Shown here: positions 36,347 through 44,560 of the stretch, in pieces | Numbering within the stretch: the stretch's first letter is position 1 | Layout of the letters: each line of letters starts with the position of its first letter | Source of the DNA: Verrucomicrobiia bacterium | GTDB lineage: Bacteria; Verrucomicrobiota; Verrucomicrobiia; Palsa-1439 | Direction: 5' to 3' | Length of the DNA stretch: 64,000 nucleotides | NCBI GenBank assembly: GCA_022072455.1 | Contig: JAJVHY010000016.1 | Span: 64,704-128,703, forward strand | Program-made: the position numbers and the translations under genes | Notes under the pieces: model-generated | Databases searched by the model: none | Seen by the model: the letters and a program-made list of their open reading frames with translations, nothing else | Told to the model about the DNA's origin: nothing

Positions 36347-39088
36347 TCAGGGTGTCCTCGGTTCGGGTTTGGTTTCTTTCTGCGGGTTGGCGTGGAGGAT
36401 GATGCCCTCCACGATGCTCGGACTCTGGCGCAGTTCGCGGGCGCGACGGTCGAAGTGCTCGCCGCTCGAACTGGAGCAGTACAGCATCTCGGCGGACGCG
36501 ACGTTGTGGACCGTACCGCAAAGATTGCGCGTCGAGTCGGTGTGCAGGTACGTGAACGGCGAATACTTTTGACCGACCTGGTGGTCCGGCAGCGGGTAGT
36601 TCATGATTGCGTGCTGCGTCACCTCGGGCAGCGCGATGTCCTTGCCCATGTCCTCCAAGTCGGTCCGGTCATTCTGCCGCATGATGAAGAACTGCCGGCT
36701 GTTGCCGAACACAGCCGACCGGATCCGGCTCTGTTTGAACCGGGCATACTGCTGGACGATGGAGATGTTCCAGCAGTTGAACTTCCGCAACTGCGCGTAA
36801 CTTTCCTGCACGATCTCCTGGCCACCGGGGATGTCGAGGAACCGGGCGACCTCCTCGTACACGTTCCGTTTCCGAATCGCGCGCGGCAGCGTCATGATGT
36901 GTTTGCGCGCGTGATTGGTGATGAGGAAGCCCGCCGCCGCTTTCAGTTCCTTCGCCGACTCCGGGATGTAGCCCAACTCGAAGTGCGCAATCTTGCCGGT
37001 GAGCGACAGGTTGCTCGTGCCGTCGAACAGGCAACCGTAGTTGCCGTCCCGGCACCACGGTAGAATCAGCGTCGCGATCTCCATGATCTGGTCGCGTTCT
37101 GCGCCCATCGGGTCGAGCATCATCAATTCTTGCAGCATCCGGTGCGTCGGGAACTCTTCGGGCGTGAAACTGGCGAATGCGAGATTGCGAACTTCCTTAC
37201 TGGTCTTGGGGTCTTTGAGGAACTTCAATGCTGCTGCCTCGTCGAACTGGCGCAGGTAGGCGTCGGCTTCGTCGGGATGGCTCGCGCGCCAATCCCGGAA
37301 ATCCGCAAAGGTCTCCAACGTGGTGGCGCCGGGCGGCATCCGTTCGCCGCGAAACTTCTGAAGCGCGAGGGCGTGCCGGGCAATGTCGAGCAACTGGTCG
37401 TGCCGCTTCTTCTGCCAGTCTTGGAACGAATCTTCGTAAAGCAGGTTGGCGTACTTGGCAATCTGAGCCTGCCGGAGCATCTGTTTGTCTTCCTGCGAAC
37501 TCGTGCCGATCATGCGCGCCACAAGCGCGGTCGCTGCCGAGAGATGGTCGGGTGTGAGAGGCAGTCCTTTCGTATCGAGATAGTTGATCGTCAGATCGCC
37601 GTCCGGATGGATAATGATTGGGCGTGCGCCTTCGTCCACCGTCTGCGTGTAGATGCCATAGGACAGCCCTTCCTCAATGATCACGGTGTAGCCGAAATAA
37701 CCCTCGGTCTGCGTCAGCAGGTCGCAAACGGTGACCGACTTGCCGGCCCCCGACATGCCAAGCAGAACGGCGTGTTGCGGCGTCTTGTTGTCCACCGACC
37801 CGGAGAACGTCTCAATGCCGACCAGGTTGTCGTGCGGACCGTCGTAGATGGCTTCGGCACCGGCCAGATGGCCGGTGAACGTGCTCGTGACCGGCAACAT
37901 GTCGGCCAAGAACCGGTGCTCGGCGTACAGTTTCCGGTGATTGTACCGGCCCCATGTCCATCCCGGCCACGTCTGGAAGAACAGATTCTTCGAGGTGCTC
38001 GGCAGGTTGCTCTCGAAATACTGCGCGGCGTTCATCGAGTTGATTGCGTTTTTGATGGCTCCGGTCTTGGCGTTCAGACCGTCTTTAGTCTTGTCCCAAA
38101 CGCGGATCGTGAACGCGGCATGGAACGGAATCGTCTGGCCCTGCATCAACGCGTGAATCTTCTTCTGCTTCTTCTCCATCACGGTGAGCAGCGAAATCTT
38201 CTTCTCACTGGCATAGTCACCGGCCACGCGGTCATGCGCCTTTTCCTCCTTGTTGATCTCCTCGGTGATGGGGAGCGGATCGACGTTCACCGTGATGGTG
38301 TAGTCGAGCAACCGCAGATTTGTGAGGCGTTGGATGATGCCCGGGTATGTGGTGCGCGGCCACCGGGTCAGCACGATTAACGAATGATAATGACCGTCGA
38401 GGAAGAAACCGTAGTCGCTCTGGCCGTTCCCCTCGCTGTGCCAGCAGTTGTCCTGGATGGATAGTTCCGGCGCGAACCCGTCCGCCGGGTCGTAGCCAAA
38501 CCGGTCATTCAAGGAAGGGTTGAGAAACCGCTTGTAGTGTCGGAAGTGGTCGAGGTCGGTCATCGGCACGACACGCGCGCCGCTCGAACCGAAAATCTCC
38601 AGTAGTAGATGATGAACATGCGCGAACTCAGTTTCGAGTTGGTCGAGCAACGTGGCGTAGTAGCCGCGACGAGCGGCAGCGGTCTGGAACGATTTCGGCA
38701 CGTTGTCCAGCGCACGGGAGACGTAGAAGATCACACGCTGCCGGCGTAGCTTCCGTTCGGCCATTGCCTGCCAGTAGCGGGCAAAGCGCTCATTACGGGC
38801 GCGTTTGGTCCAGACATTGGAAAAACGCTCCGTCTCCTGCTGGTAGCGGAGGAGTTCACCCTTGTAGTCCGAGTCGCAGAAGTACTGGACCTGGAGGCGT
38901 TGGGTTTCGTGGAGGGAAGCCAACAGGAGACAGAGTTGATCTTGGAAGCCGTTAAGGTCGGCGGCCGGGCTGTTCGTGAGGTCGGGTGCGTCGAAAATGA
39001 AACCCTTCGACACGTAGCCGCCCCGGCGCAGATGATTGAAGACAACCAAGTCGCGGACGAAGAAACCGTTGGGAGCGCGTTCAAACAT
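36347..39088 (-). CDS. virB4: VirB4/TrbE-type ATPase
   Basis: 913 residues, a motor for pilus assembly and substrate transfer. Walker A is GMSGAGKSVTV near residue 442, followed in the VirB4 C-terminal domain by helicase-like motifs, including the YVFEDVA/EVARFLD region near 740. The N-terminal 400 residues match the CagE/TrbE_VirB4 transport domain. Length is typical for TraC/VirB4 (800-900). The 3' end overlaps nothing; the stop is 4 bp from the lipoprotein start. Confidence 0.92.
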   Translation of the reverse strand: MFERAPNGFFVRDLVVFNHLRRGGYVSKGFIFDAPDLTNSPAADLNGFQDQLCLLLASLHETQRLQVQYFCDSDYKGELLRYQQETERFSNVWTKRARNERFARYWQAMAERKLRRQRVIFYVSRALDNVPKSFQTAAARRGYYATLLDQLETEFAHVHHLLLEIFGSSGARVVPMTDLDHFRHYKRFLNPSLNDRFGYDPADGFAPELSIQDNCWHSEGNGQSDYGFFLDGHYHSLIVLTRWPRTTYPGIIQRLTNLRLLDYTITVNVDPLPITEEINKEEKAHDRVAGDYASEKKISLLTVMEKKQKKIHALMQGQTIPFHAAFTIRVWDKTKDGLNAKTGAIKNAINSMNAAQYFESNLPSTSKNLFFQTWPGWTWGRYNHRKLYAEHRFLADMLPVTSTFTGHLAGAEAIYDGPHDNLVGIETFSGSVDNKTPQHAVLLGMSGAGKSVTVCDLLTQTEGYFGYTVIIEEGLSYGIYTQTVDEGARPIIIHPDGDLTINYLDTKGLPLTPDHLSAATALVARMIGTSSQEDKQMLRQAQIAKYANLLYEDSFQDWQKKRHDQLLDIARHALALQKFRGERMPPGATTLETFADFRDWRASHPDEADAYLRQFDEAAALKFLKDPKTSKEVRNLAFASFTPEEFPTHRMLQELMMLDPMGAERDQIMEIATLILPWCRDGNYGCLFDGTSNLSLTGKIAHFELGYIPESAKELKAAAGFLITNHARKHIMTLPRAIRKRNVYEEVARFLDIPGGQEIVQESYAQLRKFNCWNISIVQQYARFKQSRIRSAVFGNSRQFFIMRQNDRTDLEDMGKDIALPEVTQHAIMNYPLPDHQVGQKYSPFTYLHTDSTRNLCGTVHNVASAEMLYCSSSSGEHFDRRARELRQSPSIVEGIILHANPQKETKPEPRTP

Positions 39089-39091
39089 AGA

Positions 39092-39394
39092 TCACCGATG
39101 AATTGATTTGCGGGTGGTTCGGTGTTGGCAGTTCAGGCATCGCGCACGAAGCAACTGCTGCGCGTGCTGAAGTTCGCTCACAAGTTGATCCACGGTGCGG
39201 GCGCTGCCGGTATCACGAATTGCGGCGCAGGCTTCGCGAACGTGCGCCAACGCGCGCTCCATGTGCGCACGGGCAATCGGGTCGATCTGGTCTCGATAGA
39301 GGCGACCACGTAACGTGGTCTCAGCAGTGCGGAGTTGGCCGAGCAATGCCTCGCGTTCGCACTGGGCGGCAGCAGATTCGTTAGGGTTCATCAT
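39092..39394 (-). CDS. Small soluble T4SS-operon protein
   Basis: 100 residues, all helical in appearance, containing the cysteine pair CLNC near the end (residues 88-91) that could bind metal. GGAG lies 6 bases before ATG 39394. It is sandwiched between VirB3 and VirB4 with near-zero gaps, so it is co-translated with them. No known T4SS subunit is recognised; it might be a chaperone or an uncharacterised subunit. Confidence 0.65.
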   Translation of the reverse strand: MMNPNESAAAQCEREALLGQLRTAETTLRGRLYRDQIDPIARAHMERALAHVREACAAIRDTGSARTVDQLVSELQHAQQLLRARCLNCQHRTTRKSIHR

Positions 39395-39735
39395 TATTTC
39401 TCCGATAAGGGGTGGTGCAGATTCCCGGCGGTCTCGACGTCCGGACCAAACCCGCTACGAGCCAACCAGTGCTCGAAACAGTCGCGGTCGTAGCCGGGTG
39501 GTTTGCCTTGGCGCAACCCGAAGATGTAGGCCGCGCACAATCCCAGCGGTACGAGCGCACTGCCGACGGACGCCATGAGTGACATCTTGAGCGGGACAAG
39601 GAGAACGAAGAACACGGCGATGGCCGCGCCGATGCCGCCCACGAGCCACCAGAAAAGGCTTCCCTCCAAACCCCACGTCCTCCCCTGGGAGTCGGAAGCG
39701 GCGTTGGTATCAGTGAAGCGAAGGTCCGTTTTCAT
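39394..39735 (-). CDS. virB3: VirB3/TrbD-like membrane protein
   Basis: 113 residues with one or two hydrophobic segments (residues 27-75, for example LFWWLVGGIGAAIAVFFVLLVPL) and the conserved-looking tail LRQGKPPGYDRDCFEHWLAR. The size, position right after VirB2 and before VirB4, and GKPPGYD tail match VirB3-type proteins that help assemble the pilus. Confidence 0.72.
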   Translation of the reverse strand: MKTDLRFTDTNAASDSQGRTWGLEGSLFWWLVGGIGAAIAVFFVLLVPLKMSLMASVGSALVPLGLCAAYIFGLRQGKPPGYDRDCFEHWLARSGFGPDVETAGNLHHPLSEK

Positions 39736-39759
39736 GGTGGCTCTGGGCGGTTGGGCGGG

Positions 39760-40122
39760 TTAGAAACTGCCGACGCCGACGGAACTGTTCGCATCCAGTC
39801 CGAAGATTTTGTAGAACGCGAACACGACGGCCGGGGCCGCCGCGATGATCGCGCCCCCGATGATGGACATCTTGCCCTGATCCACGTCGCCGCGCCGAAT
39901 CGCAAACCCGCCGTATATCACCGCCGAGATGCCCAGCACGAAGCCGAACATCATGATCACCGCCAGACTGTTGCTGATGCCCGTCTTCAGATCGGTGGAG
40001 TTGAATCCCGTGCCGCCGCCCGCTTGCGCGAACGCGGACACGTTGTGGAGCACGAGCATCGCCGTCACGGCGAGGATGAACCGCATCCGCGCCAGCCGGT
40101 CTTTTGTGAGATGTACTTTCAT
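39760..40122 (-). CDS. virB2: VirB2/TrbC-like pilin
   Basis: 120 residues. A signal peptide (LARMRFILAVTAMLVLHNVSAFA) is followed by a two-helix hydrophobic core (AVIMMFGFVLGISAVIYGGFAI and MSIIGGAIIAAAPAVVFAFYKIF) separated by a short hydrophilic loop, as in VirB2/TrbC major pilins. ATG 40122 follows a weak AAGGAT. It is the first gene of the operon. Its start lies in a 138-bp divergent intergenic region with two dyads. Confidence 0.82.
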   Translation of the reverse strand: MKVHLTKDRLARMRFILAVTAMLVLHNVSAFAQAGGGTGFNSTDLKTGISNSLAVIMMFGFVLGISAVIYGGFAIRRGDVDQGKMSIIGGAIIAAAPAVVFAFYKIFGLDANSSVGVGSF

Positions 40123-40154
40123 GTCGTTTTTCTCTATCCTTTCTGTTGTTCGCT

Positions 40155-40225
40155 CAGCGGACCTCCCGCTGAATCTGAGAGCGAGCATCGCAGAAGAAAA
40201 TCAAAGCGCCGTGTAGCTCCTACAC
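40155..40225. promoter_or_regulatory. Divergent promoter region with two dyads
   Basis: CAGCGG-ACCTC-CCGCTG (40155-40171) and GTGTAG-CTC-CTACAC (40211-40225) lie between the divergent pilin gene and the AAA ATPase gene, in the space that must hold both promoters. Either may be a regulator site. Confidence 0.35.
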
Positions 40226-40260
40226 GAATGACAGGGTCAGTCCGTGCTAGTGGTCAGCGC

Positions 40261-41169
40261 ATGAACACACCACTGGACACGAGAAAGATCACCAACCTCC
40301 ACGAACTAGACGCGCGATTGCCTCGCGAAATCCGCGGCCAGTCCCACGTGCTGCCGCGCATCCTCTCCTCGTTGCGCCGCGGCGAACTTGGCCTGACGAA
40401 ACCCGGTCGTCCGCGCGGCAGTTTCCTGTTGCTCGGCCCGACCGGCGTCGGGAAAACGGAAACGGTCGTCGTCGCGACAGCACAAATCTTCGGTGCGGGC
40501 CGGTTGTTCCGGTTCGATATGTCAGAATTCCAAACGCAGGAAGCACTCGGCCTCCTGCTCGGCGCGAGGCTCGGCGAGGTGGGCTACTTGGGAAGGGTGC
40601 GAGAAGGCGCGGCGGAAGGATCACTGTTGTTCGACGAGGCGGAAAAGGCACACCCGCGCGTGCTCGACATCATGCTGCAACTGCTCGATGCCGCGCGTAT
40701 CACCGTCGCCACCGGCGAGACGCTCGACTTCAGCGGGTTCTACGTGTGGCTCACGTCGAACATCGGCTCAGCTGAATTGATGAGCCTGCAACATTCCAAC
40801 GACGCCACACTGGAACGCCACGTCCTCACCCGTGCGCAACAACAGTTGCGACCGGAGATTTTCGCCCGTGTGAACGAGAAGCTCGTGTTCGGTCGCCTCA
40901 GCTACGAACACCAGTTAGAGATCGCCGAGAAATTCCTGTCACGTGAGATCGAGTTTCTTTCTGCCCGTGGCCACAAGCTCGAACTCGACAAGGCAGTGCT
41001 GCCATATCTCGTGAGGAAAGGGTTTCACCCTAAGCTCGGCGCGCGCCCGATGCGTGATGCCGTTGAAAAACTCGTGGGCGATGCCGCAGCACAATGTCTG
41101 CTCAAGCACCGGGCCGCCTGCGGCATCCTCAGCGTGGACGAAGAACGCGACTGCCTCGTTGTCCGGTAA
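40261..41169 (+). CDS. Solitary ClpA/ClpB-type AAA+ ATPase domain
   Basis: 302 residues, a single AAA+ module of the Clp/HslU class rather than a full chaperone. Walker A GPTGVGKTE lies near residue 58, the GRLFRFDMSEF substrate-contacting segment follows, Walker B LLFDEAEKAHP near 123, sensor region VWLTSNIGSAEL, and the Clp C-terminal D2 domain with LGARPMRDAVEKL. The upstream open frame to 39751 is antisense to the T4SS and is not used. Such stand-alone Clp-like ATPases occur on other integrative elements; a role in T4SS or relaxosome remodelling is only a guess. Confidence 0.85.
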   Translation: MNTPLDTRKITNLHELDARLPREIRGQSHVLPRILSSLRRGELGLTKPGRPRGSFLLLGPTGVGKTETVVVATAQIFGAGRLFRFDMSEFQTQEALGLLLGARLGEVGYLGRVREGAAEGSLLFDEAEKAHPRVLDIMLQLLDAARITVATGETLDFSGFYVWLTSNIGSAELMSLQHSNDATLERHVLTRAQQQLRPEIFARVNEKLVFGRLSYEHQLEIAEKFLSREIEFLSARGHKLELDKAVLPYLVRKGFHPKLGARPMRDAVEKLVGDAAAQCLLKHRAACGILSVDEERDCLVVR

Positions 41170-41195
41170 GCCGCGACACCCAAAGCACTGATTCG

Positions 41196-42185
41196 TTAAA
41201 CCAGAATGGTGACACTATTCGCACCGGGCCATGCGCAGTCCAAAACGAATTCGCCAATCTGGTGCTTCGCTATTGCATCTGCGATCTCTGCGTCCGTGTG
41301 ACTTGGGTCAATCCCAACCCACACGTAGGTACTTTCGTTATCCCTCAGCAAATACTGAGGTTCGGTCATGTCCGTTTTCGCGGCGTTGATAAACTTGAGA
41401 TGCGCAAGCCCGGTTGTGACGTCGGGCTTCATTCCTTTGTCGAGCCGTAACACTTTTCCGCCACGGAACGCCGCTGAACTCAAGAGGACGCTCTTGCCGG
41501 TGTGATTGGAGATGGTGAGATAAAGTTTGCACTTAAACGTGTCGGTATCTTTTCGACCGTGCTTCACGGCAACCTGCACAGTGGGCTTAGCATTGAGGCA
41601 ATCCCTCATTGCTCGCAAGATTTGCTGGCAGGCTGGCCTCAACGCGGGAACCGGTTCCCGAATTGCGCGGTCCTGATCGTACGTCACAGGGGTGAAACCA
41701 ACAAAATCAGAGGGCAGGTGGAAATCTTTCACGTTACGAGGCAGCACAATGAATGCGTGCTCCTTTCCGTGCCTCCCGATGAACAGCGAAAGCTCGACTG
41801 ACACGTTATCGCGTGCCGTCTTAAAAGTTGCGTCACGCAGTTTCGTCGTGTCGTCGGGTGAAAACACAAGAGCAGCGAATTCGTGCTTGCTTACTGCATC
41901 GAGCAACGAGTCCAGTGCCGTCTTCGATGGCTTGAAAATATCATCCGTCCAAACATTGACGGTTGCGTCGTAATCAAGATTTTCGTGGATAGCGTAGGCA
42001 ATGGCTTTGCTCTCCGCTGACGATCCAACGAACAGTCGTGGTTTCACCTTGCGGCTCTCCTCTGCGTGGGGTTCATCATGCCTGCCAATATGCCAAACGC
42101 ACTCGGAACGGGCAAGCTCTGCCAGCACTGATACACAACGGAGGAGTACGTCGGTTGATTGAGGAGGCTCAGTGCCACTGGGCAT
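41196..42185 (-). CDS. TIR-like (PF10137-type) nucleotide-binding protein, probable defence effector
   Basis: 329 residues. A TIR-like Rossmann domain at residues 45-170 starts KPRLFVGSSAESKAIAYAIHENL and contains NVWTDDIFKPSKT and a FSPDD loop with the conserved hydrophobic-Asp-Asp pattern. The C-terminal 150 residues form a separate beta-rich domain of unknown type. Proteins of this family appear in CBASS and TIR-based abortive-infection systems as NADases. ATG 42185 is chosen; an in-frame TTG at 42206 overlaps the stop of the upstream gene, so the pair is co-translated. Confidence 0.68.
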   Translation of the reverse strand: MPSGTEPPQSTDVLLRCVSVLAELARSECVWHIGRHDEPHAEESRKVKPRLFVGSSAESKAIAYAIHENLDYDATVNVWTDDIFKPSKTALDSLLDAVSKHEFAALVFSPDDTTKLRDATFKTARDNVSVELSLFIGRHGKEHAFIVLPRNVKDFHLPSDFVGFTPVTYDQDRAIREPVPALRPACQQILRAMRDCLNAKPTVQVAVKHGRKDTDTFKCKLYLTISNHTGKSVLLSSAAFRGGKVLRLDKGMKPDVTTGLAHLKFINAAKTDMTEPQYLLRDNESTYVWVGIDPSHTDAEIADAIAKHQIGEFVLDCAWPGANSVTILV

Positions 42186-42198
42186 CGCCCAGTTCCGG

Positions 42199-43074
42199 TC
42201 AGGCAATCGAGACGTACATTACGGACTCGCCGAAGTCCTCCCCCGGTTGCGCAGCACCAAGCCGCTTCGTTTGCAGTTGCGCGCAGACCTTGCGGATTGC
42301 GGTTCGTTTTGTGGCGTCCTTCGGCAACCGCACGAGCAGGCCATCAGCGAACTGGTCACCGGCCTTGTTGCAGTAGATGTCGGGCACGATTACCGCGCGC
42401 GCGCCGGCGCGGTACAAGTCCTCGACGAAGCGCACGGCGTCGGCCTCGCGATTGAACCGGCCAAGCAACCGGGCGGTTTTGTCGCCGTTCGACTTGTGTA
42501 GCCAAGCGCTGGCTTCGGAGCAGTTGGGTTTCTCCAACAGGCCGGTCACGAAAACGCGGTGTAGGTGTTTTTCTTTCGCGAGACCTTTCGGGAGCGGTTT
42601 TACGGGTGTGCGCCTGAATTTCGGCAGCCGGCCATTCTTGGCCGCCATTTTCCTGTAAGTGTCGGGGGTGACTTCCCGGCCGTTGAGGCAAAATCGTTCT
42701 TCGATCAGCGTGCCGTCGCGTAGCCAGATGCGATTGCGACCGCAGAACTGGCCGGCGACCGTGGACACCTCGACCTGGAGTTGACCATTGTCGTGCCAGT
42801 GCCGCTGGATGCCGGTGCCGTGGACCATCTTGTACCGGCCCAGCAACCGACCCGATTCGTCCCATTGCCGGCAGATGCCGTGCGGGAGGTCGTTCTCGAA
42901 GGGTTCTTCGGACGCCAAAACGCCGTTGCGATGCCACGTGCGGATGACACCCTGTTTGTGTCCATTCCGTAGTGGCACTTCCTGCCGGACTTGGCCGTTC
43001 CGGTAAAAATCTCGTTGCACTGTTGCGCTCAACGACGCTCCTTGTTGTGGCCGGGGATCGGGCACACCGAGCAT
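42199..43074 (-). CDS. MORN/YwqK-like repeat protein
   Basis: 291 residues. At least four MORN-like repeats in residues 20-115 of the type YRNGQVRQEVPLRNGHKQG and WHDNGQLQVEVST match the YwqK antitoxin-like fold. The C-terminal ~150 residues have no recognisable domain. It overlaps the TIR-like gene by up to 8 bp, suggesting that the pair acts together. YwqK-type proteins occur as antitoxin-like partners in several toxin loci. No ribosome site is clear. Confidence 0.72.
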   Translation of the reverse strand: MLGVPDPRPQQGASLSATVQRDFYRNGQVRQEVPLRNGHKQGVIRTWHRNGVLASEEPFENDLPHGICRQWDESGRLLGRYKMVHGTGIQRHWHDNGQLQVEVSTVAGQFCGRNRIWLRDGTLIEERFCLNGREVTPDTYRKMAAKNGRLPKFRRTPVKPLPKGLAKEKHLHRVFVTGLLEKPNCSEASAWLHKSNGDKTARLLGRFNREADAVRFVEDLYRAGARAVIVPDIYCNKAGDQFADGLLVRLPKDATKRTAIRKVCAQLQTKRLGAAQPGEDFGESVMYVSIA

Positions 43075-43370
43075 CGTGCGCCATTAAACACCCAGCGGGC
43101 GGCTCATTCAAACCACAATTACGTTACATTCAGACGTATTTTCTGCAAGCGCAGCGACAGATGTGCGCGATGAAATCTTAGAGGCCAAGCTGTTTCGGCG
43201 GCGGCGCGGGGGTCAAGGAGGATCGGAAGCCACGACCCGAAGTATCCTTGCACGCCTGCGCCGCCGACCTACAATCGAACTGGTCTTCATCGCGCGGTGT
43301 CGGTTCGTCGCCGAATGGCGCAGTGCGGAGTGGTGACGGGTAGTTGTGTTCGCGGATGCGACTGGGAGAG
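43075..43370. other. Non-coding spacer before the repeat array
   Basis: Upstream region of the MORN gene, running into a partial, degraded copy of the 350-bp repeat (about 43250-43370). No convincing gene. Confidence 0.5.
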
Positions 43371-43425
43371 GCTTCGGTCTGCGTGTCGGCGAGCGCAACG
43401 CCACCGCCGAGCCGCAGACGGAAGC
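43371..43425. repeat. Inverted repeat in unit 1 of the array (hairpin, 17 of 20 pairs)
   Basis: GCTTCGGTCTGCGTGTCGGC (43371-43390) and GCCGAGCCGCAGACGGAAGC (43406-43425) separated by a 15-base loop. This is the most compact of the three copies. Confidence 0.65.
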
Positions 43426-44268
43426 CCACCGCGTCTGTGGTGGAGATGAAAAGTGGGTCTCGTGACGAACGCGCCGAAGTGTAGCGGACCGGGCGTGGTC
43501 GGAAGGGAAACAGGGGAACGACCAATGATCCGGTCAACGAAACGCAGAGTGCGTTGGTCACGGAACATTGTGGTGGGGTCGCGGATGCCCAAGGACTGTT
43601 GGCCAACCCCATCCGGAAGCGTGACTGGGCGCAATGCACTCATATACGGCGGGTGGCCGCGATGAAGAGAACGGCTTCGGTCTGCGTGTCGGCAAGCGGG
43701 GGAAGTGAAGCGGAGACGGAGAGCAGCGTTTAGCGGAACGGTGTCGGAGCGTAACGCCGCTGCCGAGCCGCAGACGGAAGCCGCCGCGTCTGCGGTGGAG
43801 ACAAAAGGTGGTCCAGTGACGAACGGGCGCAACGTGCAGCAGAACGGGCGTGGGCGGAAGGGAAACGGGGGAACGACCAATAGCCCGGTCGGCGAAACGC
43901 AGCACCCGTTGGTCACGGACATTTCAAACCGGATTGCGGATGCGTGAGAAGAATGGCCGGACGCAGTGCGGGCGGGATGGAGGCGTGATGCGCCGGCGTG
44001 GCCAATGGCAGTAGTGGAAGAGACCGCTTCTGTCTGTGGTCGGCGGGCGGAAGTGAAGCAGCGGCGGCGCGGAGCGTATAACGGAGCGCGGCCAGAGCGC
44101 AACGGCAACGCCGAGCCGCAGACGGAAGCGAACGCAGATGCGATGAACCAAGAATGTCCCGCTCGTGACGAGTGCGAGTTTGGCGGAGCGGAACAAGCGT
44201 GATCGAGGAGGGAGACAGGGCCGCGACCGGAAGCGCGTGCAGCGCAGCCAAGCTCGCGTTGGTCACGG
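43371..44268. repeat. Degenerate ~350-bp tandem repeats (three copies)
   Basis: Three units each contain an inverted repeat (GCTTCnGTCTGnG...TCGGC pairing with GCCGAGCCGCAGACGGAAGC) and end with GTTGGTCACGG. Left arms lie at 43371, 43674 and 44026; right arms at 43406, 43762 and 44110; end blocks at 43553, 43908 and 44258. Units 2 and 3 have about 50 bp extra in the loop. The long open frames here (for example on the minus strand) differ from unit to unit and are not genes. Confidence 0.7.
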
Positions 44269-44560
44269 GGCGTGAGGGTAATACAATATTCAGCCTTAAC
44301 GGTGCGGCATCCCGTAAGGAAGGCCAACTCGTCTCAATCCTCTCACAGAAGAAGAAAATTCCTATCCATTTTTCATCAGGAATTCCTCTACGTGATTAGG
44401 TCAATGATGACGTAATAATTTCTCCATCAATCTGTTGCACATAAAATACGAGAATAGGAGTTTTTGTGATCTGAGAAGTATTCTTGTTCTAAAATCATTC
44501 TCTCTTTTGTGAGTTGCATGTCCTTGTACCACGAAAAACCAACCACACCAAAAGGAGTCT
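44269..44560. other. AT-richer intergenic region with a possible promoter
   Basis: Spacer between the repeat array and the plus-strand module. TTGTGA (44464-44469) and TCTAAA (44488-44493) with an 18-base gap could be a promoter for the next operon. The base composition is visibly lower in GC than to the left. No gene is apparent. Confidence 0.4.

Noticed and set aside
39751..40260. N-terminal extension of the AAA ATPase frame
   Set aside because: It is antisense to the pilin gene and the divergent promoter, and the AAA domain begins at ATG 40261.
43287..44327. Open frames spanning the repeat array, up to 346 residues on the minus strand
   Set aside because: They shift frame between repeat units, carry no motif and follow the repeats; the array looks non-coding.
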